64,000 nt of DNA from Dokdonia sp. GTDB lineage: Bacteria > Bacteroidota > Bacteroidia > Flavobacteriales > Flavobacteriaceae. The stretch covers positions 248,001 to 312,000 of the forward strand of contig JAHDIF010000003.1 of assembly GCA_020630915.1 (NCBI GenBank). The letters run 5' to 3'. The translations under genes and the position numbers were made by a program. Positions within the stretch are counted from its first letter, which is position 1; the number at the start of each line of letters is the position of its first letter. Shown piece by piece: positions 55,926 through 64,000 of this stretch. The notes below the pieces were generated by a model. The model saw only the letters and a list, made by a program, of their open reading frames with translations, was not told where the DNA came from and did not search any database.

Positions 55926-56906
55926 ATGTCTAGAAGCTTATTTTCTTATCTTATTATTTCCTTTAAAGGAATGGCTATGGGTGCGGCAGATGTTGTCCCA
56001 GGGGTTTCAGGTGGAACCGTTGCTTTTATATCTGGAATTTATGAAGAGTTGTTAACTACAATAGACAATTTGAATCTCGGTGTTTTAAAAAAAATGAAAC
56101 AAGATGGTTTTAAGGCTATGTGGTCTTCATATAATTTAGGATTTCTGTTTAGTCTTTTTCTGGGCGTATTAATCAGCATTTTTTCTTTAGCAAAGATTAT
56201 TTCCTATTTGCTTGAGACCTACCCCATAATGATATGGTCTTTTTTCTTTGGTTTAGTGGTAGCTAGTGTATTGTATATAGGTAAGCAAATTAATAGATGG
56301 AATATTTGGACTATCGCCGTCTTATTGATAGGGATTCTAATAGCTTATTATGTGACCATTGCGGTTCCTGCGCAGGCTCCTGATACTATTTATTTCTTCT
56401 TTATATCAGGATGTATAGCTATTATTGCGATGATATTACCAGGGATATCTGGATCATTTATTTTGGTTATTCTGGGCTCTTATGGACTAGTTTTAGGCTC
56501 CCTTACAGATTTTATTAATGGTGTATTACAAGGTGATTGGGACGCGGTTCGATCAAATTTTTTTAAGGTTTCGGTCTTTATCCTCGGATGTGTTGTAGGA
56601 CTGAAGGTATTTTCTAAGGCATTAAAATGGATGTTTGCACACCAGAAAAATCTTACCCTTGCAATATTAACAGGGTTTATGATAGGTTCTTTAAATAGAA
56701 TATGGCCTTGGCAGGAAGTAGTAAGTACAACATTAGATAGACATGGGGTTGAAGTTCCACTAAAACTTAATAGTGTGTTGCCAACTTCTTATAATAGTGA
56801 CCCTCAAATAGTTTTTGCTATTAGTTGCGCTATAATAGGTTTTGGACTCATTCTCCTTTTAGAACGTTTTGCAAACGGTAAAAAAAGTTATGCAGGCACA
56901 AACTAG
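55926..56906 (+). CDS. DUF368 family polyprenyl-phosphate transporter (first of two)
   Basis: 326 residues, about eight membrane helices. Signature GMAMGAADVVPGVSGGTVAFISGIYEELL, second half FISGCIAIIAMILPGISGSFILVILGSYG, and FMIGSLNRIWPW. DUF368 (PopT) proteins have been shown to recycle undecaprenyl phosphate across the inner membrane in other bacteria, so this role is an informed inference. Its end overlaps the second DUF368 gene by 17 bp. Confidence 0.92.
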   Translation: MSRSLFSYLIISFKGMAMGAADVVPGVSGGTVAFISGIYEELLTTIDNLNLGVLKKMKQDGFKAMWSSYNLGFLFSLFLGVLISIFSLAKIISYLLETYPIMIWSFFFGLVVASVLYIGKQINRWNIWTIAVLLIGILIAYYVTIAVPAQAPDTIYFFFISGCIAIIAMILPGISGSFILVILGSYGLVLGSLTDFINGVLQGDWDAVRSNFFKVSVFILGCVVGLKVFSKALKWMFAHQKNLTLAILTGFMIGSLNRIWPWQEVVSTTLDRHGVEVPLKLNSVLPTSYNSDPQIVFAISCAIIGFGLILLLERFANGKKSYAGTN

Positions 56907-57912
56907 AACAATTTCAGATAAGATATGGCTAGTTCTCAAAGGACTTGCAATGGGTGCTGCTAACAAGGTGCCTGGAGTCTCTGGTGGTGTGGTAGCGTTT
57001 GTAGCTGGTTTTTATGAAGAGTTTATATATTCTTTACAGAAAATAAACGGTAAAGCCTTTCGCCTTTTGATAAGTGGTCGTTTTAAGAGTTTCTGGACAT
57101 ATATAAATGGAAAATTTTTAGGGCTTCTAATTTTGGGAATGCTCATTAGTTATTTTAGCGTTTCTTTGGTATTAGATAGCGCTTTGGAGCATTATCCATT
57201 ACTAGTGTGGAGCTTGTTTTTTGGGATGATAATAGGGTCTATTTATTATATAGCCAAAGATTTTGGAGATTGGAATAGAAATAATGTACTGCTTCTTATG
57301 GCTGGGGTAGTACTAGGGATAAGCATTAGTTTATTGGAGCCTGCCCAAGAAAATGATCAGTTATTATTTGTGTTTTTCTGTGGTATTATAGGTGTTTCTG
57401 GAATGACGCTACCCGGCTTATCTGGGTCTTTTATTCTCATTTTATTAGGGAATTATGTTTTACTTCTTGTAGATTCAGTTAATGCTCTCTATGAAACGTT
57501 AATAGATATAGTCTCACTAGATTTTGGTTTTACGAATAATGCTGAGCAAATGAGACTTTTAAAAGTACTGTTTGTATTTGCAGCCGGTTCACTTACTGGA
57601 TTAGTCACCTTATCACATGTATTAGGATATCTACTCAAAAAATTTAGAAATAATACGAATGCCGTTATTATTGGGTTTATAACAGGTTCTCTTGGAGTGG
57701 TTTGGCCTTGGAAAAAGGAGATCTTTAAATATGATTCTAATGGTAATGCATTGTTAGATATAAATGGCGCTCAAATTCTTGACAATTACGATCGCTTTAT
57801 TCCTACCTCTATGAGTCTAGAAAATTTGCTTGCTTTACTCTTTATAATTTTTGGATTTATTGTAGTAGTAGCATTAGGAGCTTATGGAGAAAAAACAAGA
57901 ACGCGTGGATAA
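56890..57912 (+). CDS. DUF368 family polyprenyl-phosphate transporter (second of two)
   Basis: 340 residues from the ATG at 56890 (MQAQTRTISDKIWLVLKGLAMGAANKVPGVSGGVVAFVAGFYEEF); an ATG seven codons earlier is also possible. It repeats the first gene's motifs (KVPGVSGG, MTLPGLSGSFILILLGNYVL, GSLGVVWPW). It shares the pattern but has diverged, with a C-terminal insert. A tandem pair may form a heterodimer or handle two lipids. Its 3' end overlaps aroE by 29 bp. Confidence 0.9.
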   Translation: MQAQTRTISDKIWLVLKGLAMGAANKVPGVSGGVVAFVAGFYEEFIYSLQKINGKAFRLLISGRFKSFWTYINGKFLGLLILGMLISYFSVSLVLDSALEHYPLLVWSLFFGMIIGSIYYIAKDFGDWNRNNVLLLMAGVVLGISISLLEPAQENDQLLFVFFCGIIGVSGMTLPGLSGSFILILLGNYVLLLVDSVNALYETLIDIVSLDFGFTNNAEQMRLLKVLFVFAAGSLTGLVTLSHVLGYLLKKFRNNTNAVIIGFITGSLGVVWPWKKEIFKYDSNGNALLDINGAQILDNYDRFIPTSMSLENLLALLFIIFGFIVVVALGAYGEKTRTRG

Positions 57913-58669
57913 GTACGGATTGATAGGGAAAGATATTGGTTATTCCTTTTCTAGAAGTTTTTTTAAATCAAAATTTGAAAAAGAAAGGATTAATGCAAGC
58001 TATCAAAATTTTGATTGTGTTGATTATAATGAGATAAGGGAGGTGCTCAAAGACAAGAGAATAAAGGGTTTTAATGTTACTATACCATATAAGGAAAAAG
58101 TGATATCCTTAATTGATGAATTGGATATTGCTGCTCTTGAAATAGGTGCAGTCAATACGATTAAACGTTTGCCAGATGGGCGTTTAAAAGGATTTAATAC
58201 AGATTATATAGGTTTTACCGCCTCCCTTTTGGATAGTGAGGATGGGAATCTTTTTAAAAAGATTTTAGAGGGAGGCAGTATCAAACCCCAAGCCCTTATC
58301 CTTGGAACAGGAGGAGCTTCTAAGGCAGTGGTTTATGCTCTTGAGAAGATGGGAGTGAAGTGTCAATATATTTCGCGAAAGCGATCTAAAAGAGCTATTA
58401 CTTACAATGATATAGACGAAGAACTCATTAAAAATAATTGGCTTTTTGTAAACTGCACACCTTTAGGCACTTTTCCCGATGTTGACCTATTTCCAGATAT
58501 TCCTTATGAGTATTTAGATCTGTCACATATTGTATATGATCTTATCTATAACCCACCAGAAACTACTTTTTTGCGTAAGGCAAGAGCACAAGGCGCTTCG
58601 ACTTTTAATGGGTTAGCTATGCTGGAAGGGCAAGCCCTAGCTTCATGGGAAATTTGGCAGTCTTTATAA
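57884..58669 (+). CDS. aroE: Shikimate dehydrogenase
   Basis: 261 residues, normal. It reduces 3-dehydroshikimate with NADPH in aromatic amino acid synthesis. Motifs: YGLIGKDIGYSFSRSFF, GFNVTIPYKEKVI, EIGAVNTIKR, GFNTDYIGF, the dinucleotide site ALILGTGGASKAVVYALEKMG, the NPPETTFLRKARAQGASTFNGLAMLEGQA end. A near-palindrome (58371-58382) encodes ISRKR. The start at the ATG at 57884 overlaps the upstream gene; the GTG at 57905 is an alternative. Confidence 0.95.
   Translation: MEKKQERVDKYGLIGKDIGYSFSRSFFKSKFEKERINASYQNFDCVDYNEIREVLKDKRIKGFNVTIPYKEKVISLIDELDIAALEIGAVNTIKRLPDGRLKGFNTDYIGFTASLLDSEDGNLFKKILEGGSIKPQALILGTGGASKAVVYALEKMGVKCQYISRKRSKRAITYNDIDEELIKNNWLFVNCTPLGTFPDVDLFPDIPYEYLDLSHIVYDLIYNPPETTFLRKARAQGASTFNGLAMLEGQALASWEIWQSL
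58371..58382. repeat. Partial copy of the palindrome (TTTCGCGAAAGC)
   Basis: Twelve of 14 bases, the left GC replaced by TA, in aroE, read SRKR. It fills the large gap between copies 17 and 18. Confidence 0.65.
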
Positions 58670-58738
58670 TGTCTATTGTATTTGCATTAGTAGTTAGTAT
58701 CTTTAACCCATAAAATATGAACCTTAACATTGAAAGAA

Positions 58739-60727
58739 ATGTCCGAAGAGAATAGACCTAAAGAAGAAATAGCTACTACAAACAGTGAATCTCACGAAGA
58801 AGAGGTGTTACACACTTCTGAAAAGGGTCTCGCCGAAGAAATTGAAGCACTGTCGCAAGAGGCAGAGAGTGTTGCCTTACCCTCTGAAGAAGAAGTGGAG
58901 GCAGAGATCATATTAGAGACTGAGAGTACGACTAATTTTAATGAAGAAGAAAAGGACACTACTGCGATAGAAGATAATACACCAAAAGAAATTGAAAGAA
59001 AGGATTATCCATCTATGTCTATTGAAGAGTTAATTTCAGAGCTTGAGAATTTGGTGAAGAATGAGCGAGTTCAGGATATTAAAAAGCACGTAGATGAGAT
59101 TAAGACGGCTATTGACACAAAATTTGACGCAGAACAGGAAAAGGCAAAAGGAGAATTTCTTGAACAAGGAGGAAATGTAATTGATTTTAGATTTTTCTCA
59201 CCATTCAAAAAGTCTTTTAATGAAGTATACTACGAGTATAGAAATAAAAGATCAACATACTACCAAAATAAGCAGAAAGATCAAAAGGCCAATTTAGCTT
59301 TTAGACAAAATCTTATTGAAGAATTAAAAATTCTAAGAGAAGAGCTTGGTGGTGCTGAGAGTGTAAATAGTACATTTAATAAATTTAGAGAAATACAGGA
59401 GCGATGGAATAATGCGGGTAACATACCTAGAGATAGATATAACCTGGTGTGGAACAACTATTATCATCACGTAGATAGCTTTTATGAATTATTGCATTTA
59501 AACAGAGCATTTAGAGACAAACACTTTTCAGATAATCTTGCTCAGAAAATGCAACTCATAGAAAGAGCTGAAGAGCTTGATGATGAGCCTAATATTGGGA
59601 AGGCTTTTAAAGAGCTTCAATTACTGCATCGTATGTGGAAAGAGGAAATAGGACCTGTTTCTAAAGAGTACAGTGATGCTATTTGGGATCGGTTTGGACT
59701 TGCCACAAAGAAAATACACGATAAAAGAGATGCTCATTTTAAAGAAGTTGAGAAAGGATGGGATCAAAACCTTGTCGTAAAAAATGAGATTATACAAAAG
59801 ATCCAAGAAGTTGCAAATAGCACTATAGACTCTCATAAAGTAATACAACAAAAGATAAAGGAGGTAGAAAGCTTACGAGAAAGCTTTTTTAAGGCTGGTA
59901 AAGTGCCTAACGAGGTTAACGAAGCAACTTGGGCTTCCTTTAAAGATGCCGTAAGAAGCTTTAACCATAAGAAAAATGGTTTTTATAAATCACAAAAGCA
60001 AGAACAGTACGACAATCTAACTAAGAAAAAAGCGCTTATACAGATTGCAAACGAGCATAAGGATAGTGATGATCTTACAGGTACAATGGATGTCATGAAA
60101 AAAATCCAGGCAGATTGGAAGAAAATAGGCCACGTACCAAGAAAGGATAGTGATAAGATCTGGAAAGAGTTTAAAGACGCCTGTAATCATTTCTTTGATA
60201 GATTGCACGATTCAAAAAAACAATCAAATGCAGAGCAACAGGAAGCGTTAGTAAAAAAACAAGAACTTCTTGCTTCACTAGACTCTATTAAATTAGAAGG
60301 TGAGCATAGCGATAAGTTACAAATGATCACCTCTAAGATAAGTGAGTGGAAATCTATAGGAAAAGTACCCTACGCAAAGAAAAAGATTGATGAACGGTTT
60401 AATAAGGCACTAGATGGACTTTTTAAACAACTGGATATAGATAAGAAAGAGGTAGAAATGATTAAGTATGAGAACAGACTTGAGAGTATGGGAGGTTCTG
60501 ATACTCGAGATCTATCTAAAGAACAATTTTTTTTAACTAAGAAAGTACAAGAAGTAAAAGCCGAAATTAATCAGCTCGAAAATAACTTAGGTTTCTTCCA
60601 ACACGTAAAGGATGATAATCCTATGGTTGTAGATGTTAAGAAAAATATTGAAAAGCATAGAGGAGAACTAGAAGTATGGCAATCTAAATTAAGAAAGCTT
60701 AAAACTTTTATTAAAAATCAAGAATAA
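58739..60727 (+). CDS. DUF349 domain protein
   Basis: 662 residues from the ATG at 58739 (MSEENRPKEEIATT). After an acidic low-complexity N-terminus come several DUF349 units of about 75 residues with the pattern W(K/N)xxGxVPRxxxxxxWxxF (for example FNKFREIQERWNNAGNIPRDRYNLVWNNYYHHVD; MKKIQADWKKIGHVPRKDSDKIWKEF; KISEWKSIGKVPYAKKKIDERF). It ends in a coiled coil. All-helical; function unknown, possibly RNA or membrane-associated. Ends at a strong terminator. Confidence 0.92.
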   Translation: MSEENRPKEEIATTNSESHEEEVLHTSEKGLAEEIEALSQEAESVALPSEEEVEAEIILETESTTNFNEEEKDTTAIEDNTPKEIERKDYPSMSIEELISELENLVKNERVQDIKKHVDEIKTAIDTKFDAEQEKAKGEFLEQGGNVIDFRFFSPFKKSFNEVYYEYRNKRSTYYQNKQKDQKANLAFRQNLIEELKILREELGGAESVNSTFNKFREIQERWNNAGNIPRDRYNLVWNNYYHHVDSFYELLHLNRAFRDKHFSDNLAQKMQLIERAEELDDEPNIGKAFKELQLLHRMWKEEIGPVSKEYSDAIWDRFGLATKKIHDKRDAHFKEVEKGWDQNLVVKNEIIQKIQEVANSTIDSHKVIQQKIKEVESLRESFFKAGKVPNEVNEATWASFKDAVRSFNHKKNGFYKSQKQEQYDNLTKKKALIQIANEHKDSDDLTGTMDVMKKIQADWKKIGHVPRKDSDKIWKEFKDACNHFFDRLHDSKKQSNAEQQEALVKKQELLASLDSIKLEGEHSDKLQMITSKISEWKSIGKVPYAKKKIDERFNKALDGLFKQLDIDKKEVEMIKYENRLESMGGSDTRDLSKEQFFLTKKVQEVKAEINQLENNLGFFQHVKDDNPMVVDVKKNIEKHRGELEVWQSKLRKLKTFIKNQE

Positions 60728-60750
60728 ATAGAATTCAATCTCTATTTCTA

Positions 60751-60780
60751 AAAAACCAGCGGTAACACGCTGGTTTTTTT
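60751..60780 (+). terminator. Rho-independent terminator of the DUF349 gene
   Basis: AAAAACCAGCG pairs with CGCTGGTTTTT (11 bp), 6-nt loop, then T residues. Confidence 0.92.
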
Positions 60781-60903
60781 ATACCCTTATACCTACAATT
60801 GAGCCTAATAAAATGACATCTGAGGCTGTAAAATGTAAAAACTTGTAACAAATTAAAATGTGTAACGTCTTTTAAGTATCAATCAATAAATCAATCAAAT
60901 ATT

Positions 60904-61041
60904 ATGAAAAGTTCTAACGAAAATTACAGCTCAAACAATTACAAATCAAGGCGTAACGTAGCGCTTGGTATTTATGTAATACTTACAACTACTTTAATAA
61001 GTGCCTACACAATGGTTCAATTATTTCAAGTAGTACAATAA
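60904..61041 (+). CDS. Small single-span membrane protein, 45 aa
   Basis: ATG at 60904, stop at 61039-61041. The product has a polar N-terminus (MKSSNENYSSNNYKSRRN), one membrane segment (VALGIYVILTTTLISAYTMV) and a short tail. It resembles the 42-aa product at 5824-5952 in size, layout and the LGIY start of the membrane segment. It is followed after one base by an excellent terminator, so it is probably expressed alone. Confidence 0.65.
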   Translation: MKSSNENYSSNNYKSRRNVALGIYVILTTTLISAYTMVQLFQVVQ

Positions 61042-61042
61042 A

Positions 61043-61075
61043 AAAATCTGCGAGCGATCGCAGATTTTCTTTCTT
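61043..61075 (+). terminator. Terminator after the 45-aa gene
   Basis: AAAATCTGCGA pairs with TCGCAGATTTT (11 bp, tetraloop GCGA), then CTTTCTTC. Confidence 0.9.
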
Positions 61076-61179
61076 CTTCATAGCAGATTTTTAGCACTTT
61101 TGAGATAAAAGTTGAAGACTTATAAGCTGTAAGTCGGAACATATGTTTTCTCCTTACATTTGTTTTAAATTATTTTATT

Positions 61180-61692
61180 ATGAAGAATGCTCACAAAGGA
61201 GGTAAACTAATTTTTGTTGCGGTTTTATTTTTTTCGCTTTTCGCGAAAGCGCAACAAGAAACAACCACGTATTATTTTATAAGACACGCAGAGAAGGATA
61301 GAAGTGATAGCTCTAATAGAAATCCGCACTTAACGGAACAAGGTCTGAATAGAGCACAAGATTGGTCTACGATCTTGAGAGATGTGCAGCTAGAGGCCGT
61401 GTACAGTACGGATTATAACAGAACAAAAGAGACCGCTCAACCTACGGCCGAAAGTCATACACTTAATGTGCAAATGTACAATCCTAGAGAGCTTTATGAT
61501 GCTACTTTTGTCAAGGCTACTAATGGAAAAACTGTTCTAGTTGTTGGCCATAGTAATACCACTCCATCTTTTGTAAACAAGGTCTTAGGAGAGAAAAAAT
61601 ATGAAGCTATAGATGATTCTAACAATGGAAATTTATATATAGTAACCATTATTGGAGATAAAAAATCTGTACAATTGCTACACTTTAATTAG
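61180..61692 (+). CDS. Secreted histidine-phosphatase-family protein
   Basis: 170 residues with a signal peptide MKNAHKGGKLIFVAVLFFSLFAKAQ. Active site: FIRHAEKDRSD (RHG-type, here RHA), second His in VVGHSNTTPSF, catalytic Glu in LEAVYSTDYNRTKETAQPTAE. The phosphorylated substrate is unknown. The signal's cleavage site AKA|QQ is encoded by an off-register palindrome relative (61239-61248), a neat example of the DNA motif fitted into a functional peptide. Convergent 8-bp overlap with the next gene. Confidence 0.88.
   Translation: MKNAHKGGKLIFVAVLFFSLFAKAQQETTTYYFIRHAEKDRSDSSNRNPHLTEQGLNRAQDWSTILRDVQLEAVYSTDYNRTKETAQPTAESHTLNVQMYNPRELYDATFVKATNGKTVLVVGHSNTTPSFVNKVLGEKKYEAIDDSNNGNLYIVTIIGDKKSVQLLHFN
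61239..61248. repeat. Core of the palindrome (TTTCGCGAAA)
   Basis: The 10-bp core is intact, but an extra T shifts the left arm (GCTTTTCGCGAAAGC). It codes the end of a signal peptide. Confidence 0.65.
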
Positions 61693-62437
61693 TAGCAGCA
61701 GTTATTGTTACATTTTCTAAATCAATGGTAGACAGTAAGTTTAGTTCATTATTTTCAAATAATATATCTAGGCTATCCAGAGGTGGGTACTGGTTTTTGG
61801 GCTTGTAGTTTTTGTAATCTACAATTCGCACCCCATTTACAATGCGCTCATTGTAGGCCTCTCTAAAACGTGTACCACCTTCGGCAGTTTGATAATTGTA
61901 GGCAAGGTAGTCTACATTGTATGTTTCTTTATGAATCCAGTATAAGTATTCATCTTTAAAATCGTCGCCTCCACCTTCTTGTTTAAAAGTAACCTTAATA
62001 CGATAATACGGTTGATTTTTAACCGTAGTCTCATCTAAAAATGTCTTTTTTACCGCAGGATCATTCAATCCATAGGGTAGTACAGAAAAGTAATGTACGG
62101 AGTTGATACTATTCCCATAGCGGGTTTTCATACTATCTGGAACTGTAATGAGTTCGCTTTCGCGAAAGCGTATAAACTCCCCATTTTCATTTAGAACATC
62201 TTGTTGCACCTGACATTCTTTATCTGTACAGCGCTCTAGAGTTCGTAAGTTTTTAGTTCTTGTAGCTCTATAATAGTAATCTCTAAACTTAAAGTGTATG
62301 CTCGAGTTTGCAATGGTATTTCCTCCAGCCACAGCTATTGCTTGGTCCACAATTTCTTGGGCTGTGTGAACATCTTCATTTTTACAGGATACAGTTAAAA
62401 ATAAAGTAGATAAAATCAGCAATTTAAGCACACGCAT
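61685..62437 (-). CDS. DUF6503-like lipoprotein (first of a tandem pair)
   Basis: 250 residues. Lipobox MRVLKLLILSTLFLTVSC (Cys18). VHTAQEIVDQAIAVAGGNTIANSSIHFKFRDYYYRATRTKNLRTLERC, then LPYGLNDPAVKKTFLDE and a GGDDFKDEYLYWIHKETYNVDYLAYNYQT stretch. I link it to DUF6503 from memory. The fold looks like a LolA/outer-membrane lipoprotein-binding beta sheet. A perfect palindrome (62156-62169) is read RFRESE. Four bases separate it from the next gene. Confidence 0.75.
   Translation of the reverse strand: MRVLKLLILSTLFLTVSCKNEDVHTAQEIVDQAIAVAGGNTIANSSIHFKFRDYYYRATRTKNLRTLERCTDKECQVQQDVLNENGEFIRFRESELITVPDSMKTRYGNSINSVHYFSVLPYGLNDPAVKKTFLDETTVKNQPYYRIKVTFKQEGGGDDFKDEYLYWIHKETYNVDYLAYNYQTAEGGTRFREAYNERIVNGVRIVDYKNYKPKNQYPPLDSLDILFENNELNLLSTIDLENVTITAATN
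62156..62169. repeat. Dispersed palindrome, copy 18 (FRES frame)
   Basis: Perfect GCTTTCGCGAAAGC, C/G-flanked, the only perfect copy read as FRES. Confidence 0.95.
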
Positions 62438-62441
62438 AGAT

Positions 62442-63212
62442 CTAGTTTGGGATTAATTTTAAATTACTATACTGGACATGTTCAGTTTGCTTGATGGCAC
62501 CAGTGTTTACATAACTTACCATCTCTTTATGATTGTCTGTTCTTTTTAAGGGAATATAGGTTTTAGAATCTGCAATAATAACCCCATCTACATCATGTCT
62601 TTTAGTATTTTCTGTCCATAATAGTCTATTGTTATCTCCGTATGAATAGCAAATGTAGTCTGGAAGTAAACTTGATGGATTTATGTAAACTCTCACATTT
62701 CGCATTTGATCACTAGGTAATTGATCATTATAGTGAACTTGAAAAACACGATAATCGATATTCTTAACTTCAGTTTGTTCAATCAATTCTAAAGTAATAC
62801 TATTATCGTTTTGAAATATTCTTGGGATAGCTAATATATTATTATCAAAAATTAATTTTTGTTCTAATAAGGTATTTTGACTTCCATAAGAAACGGCTTC
62901 TCCATTTTCGGTGTAATCAAAAGTTCCGTTGCTTGCTACAGCTCGGTATGCAATATTTTTTTTTGTTCTCTTCATTACATACTCATATGTATAACCATCT
63001 CGTTTTGCACTATATTGAGTTTCTTTTTTTTCAAAATACAAAGTCGCATTATATAATTTTTCCAACCCAGCGGCTTTTACCGATAGATCGACAAGCTTTT
63101 CAGCGGTAATGGTCTGTTTAAATCCTGGCTCTGCTTGTTCTGGGTTTAAAACTTCAGTTTTTTTGCAGCTAGTGCATACTAGTATGACTAATAAAATGTA
63201 GATATTTCTCAT
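62442..63212 (-). CDS. DUF6503-like lipoprotein (second of a tandem pair)
   Basis: 256 residues, lipobox MRNIYILLVILVCTSC (Cys16). The same plan as its neighbour: EKLVDLSVKAAGLEKLYNATLYFEKKETQYSAKRDGYTYEYVMKRTKKN, IPRIFQNDNSITLELIEQTEVKNIDYRVFQVHYND, VRVYINPSSLLPDYICYSYGDNNRLLWTENTKRHDVDGVIIADSKTYIPLKR. So they are probably paralogues. Co-transcribed (4-bp gap). Function unknown; a periplasmic role in carrying a lipid or cleaving it is only a guess. Confidence 0.75.
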   Translation of the reverse strand: MRNIYILLVILVCTSCKKTEVLNPEQAEPGFKQTITAEKLVDLSVKAAGLEKLYNATLYFEKKETQYSAKRDGYTYEYVMKRTKKNIAYRAVASNGTFDYTENGEAVSYGSQNTLLEQKLIFDNNILAIPRIFQNDNSITLELIEQTEVKNIDYRVFQVHYNDQLPSDQMRNVRVYINPSSLLPDYICYSYGDNNRLLWTENTKRHDVDGVIIADSKTYIPLKRTDNHKEMVSYVNTGAIKQTEHVQYSNLKLIPN

Positions 63213-63271
63213 ACCCGTAAAAATAATAAAATGAATATAGTAAAATTGTTAATTTAGGTACATTTGTTAGT

Positions 63272-63733
63272 ATGAATAATCGAGTTAGCATTCTCAATAA
63301 AAAGGCCCGTTTCGAATATGAAATTTTAGATCGACTTACTGCTGGTATTAAGTTAGTAGGAACTGAGATTAAATCTATTCGAGAAGGGAAAGCTTCTATT
63401 GCAGAGAGTTTTTGTGAGTTTAATGATCGAACGGAGTTATTTGTTGTAAATATGACGATACAAGAATACTCCCACGCGACATACTTTAATCACATGCCCA
63501 AAAGCGTTCGTAAGCTACTGTTAAATAAAAGAGAACTGAATAAGTGGGAGCGAGAGGTTAAGAAATCTGGTCTTACGATTATTCCATTAAGGCTTTTTAC
63601 AAACGAGAAAGGTTTTGCAAAACTGGAAATAGCCTTATGCAAGGGTAAAAAGAATTATGACAAGCGCGAGGTCATAAAAGATCGCGACAACAAGCGTGAC
63701 TTGAGCCGAATTAAAAAGGCTTTTAATAACTAG
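63272..63733 (+). CDS. smpB: SsrA-binding protein SmpB
   Basis: 153 residues. SmpB carries tmRNA to stalled ribosomes. Motifs: ILNKKARFEYEILDRLTAGIKLVGTEIKSIREGKASIAESFCEF, LFVVNMTIQEYSHATYFNHMPKSVRKLLLNKREL, LTIIPLRLFTNEKGFAKLEIALCKGKKNYDKRE and a C-terminal RDNKRDLSRIKKAFNN helix that enters the mRNA channel. Single gene, complete. Confidence 0.97.
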   Translation: MNNRVSILNKKARFEYEILDRLTAGIKLVGTEIKSIREGKASIAESFCEFNDRTELFVVNMTIQEYSHATYFNHMPKSVRKLLLNKRELNKWEREVKKSGLTIIPLRLFTNEKGFAKLEIALCKGKKNYDKREVIKDRDNKRDLSRIKKAFNN

Positions 63734-63825
63734 TGTTCCTTAATGAATTCATAATTAATATGCCTTTAATAGTAGTTTATTAGAGAATGTTGTTTCTTTA
63801 AAACGACTAACTATTTACCTATTGT

Positions 63826-64000
63826 ATGCGTTTTTATATACTTTTCTTTCTATTTCCATTTGTAACATTTTCACAAGTTTCTGGAGTTGTTACAGATACA
63901 GACGGGAATAACCTACCTTTTGTAAATGTATATGTAGAAAACTCTACCGCCGGAACCACTACAAATGGCGAAGGTTTTTACGAATTGGAGCTTGACCAAA
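63826..64000 (+). CDS. Start of a carboxypeptidase-regulatory-domain protein (cut by window edge)
   Basis: ATG at 63826, open to the end of the window (58 codons). Signal peptide MRFYILFFLFPFVTFSQ, then VSGVVTDTDGNNLPFVNVYVENSTAGTTTNGEGFYELELDQ, a CarboxypepD_reg-like domain. Likely an outer-membrane protein of the DUF5686 or TonB-receptor kind; the class cannot be settled from this piece. Confidence 0.8.
   Translation, partial: MRFYILFFLFPFVTFSQVSGVVTDTDGNNLPFVNVYVENSTAGTTTNGEGFYELELDQ

Overview
The window looks like a stretch of chromosome from a marine member of the Flavobacteriaceae (Bacteroidota). Reasons: low GC by eye, promoters of the Bacteroidota type (TTG about 20 nt upstream of TAnnTTTG), few Shine-Dalgarno sites, and family content typical of the group (TonB-dependent receptor with ECF sigma and FecR, DUF2851, DUF6155, DUF349, DUF368 pair, YtxJ, LytTR regulator). 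A Dokdonia/Krokinobacter-like genus is my guess and is not proven. There is no phage, insertion sequence, CRISPR array, rRNA or tRNA. It is mostly core chromosome with one accessory-looking surface module.

Layout. 1-5.5 kb: partial AsmA protein, ClpB, a YtxJ thiol protein, a short conserved protein and a lipoprotein. 5.5-6.3 kb: a long non-coding stretch holding a candidate small RNA and a 42-aa membrane peptide. 6.3-9.3 kb: a BlaI/BlaR1-type regulator-protease pair with a very clear operator-promoter, divergent from a cysteine-synthase-like gene. 10-21 kb: DUF2851 protein, membrane proteins, haem-binding protein, sirtuin, TrmH, SRPBCC protein, DEAD-box RNA helicase with a structured leader, RdgB, VTT protein, RlmH. 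21-29 kb: NadC, YihY, chalcone-isomerase-like and DUF2147 proteins, PriA, LytTR regulator, and the rpsF-rpsR-rplI operon. 29-36.7 kb: MacB-like permease, then a TonB receptor/FecR/ECF sigma operon divergent from two strikingly acidic lipoproteins. 36.8-46 kb: HisS, FAD-dependent oxidoreductase, KatG, PyrG, YidC. 46-54 kb: small conserved proteins, a DEAD/DEAH helicase, M19 dipeptidase, an arginine-rich secreted protein, AIM24-type protein, OxyR. 54-64 kb: TPR protein, tandem DUF368 transporters, AroE, DUF349 protein, a second small membrane peptide, histidine phosphatase, two DUF6503-like lipoproteins, SmpB and the start of a carboxypeptidase-regulatory-domain protein.

The most remarkable feature cuts across all of this. 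The perfect 14-bp palindrome GCTTTCGCGAAAGC occurs 18 times, with several one- to three-mismatch relatives, roughly every 3-4 kb from end to end. Eleven copies lie inside genes and seven between them. Inside genes it is read in all three frames: AFAKA nine times, LSRK once, FRES once. The sequence is therefore conserved as DNA and not as peptide. Chance would give about 1e-4 copies by a rough hand estimate. It behaves like a DNA uptake sequence, a HIP1-like iterated palindrome, or a binding or methylation site that has been fitted into permissive protein segments. In about five of the seven intergenic copies it lies over or next to the expected -33 region of a promoter.

Secondary points of interest are the BlaI operator with two 16-bp palindromes spaced 20 bp, the acidic lipoproteins beside a cell-surface signalling operon, small single-span membrane peptides, and a nine-unit heptamer repeat able to form a G-quadruplex.
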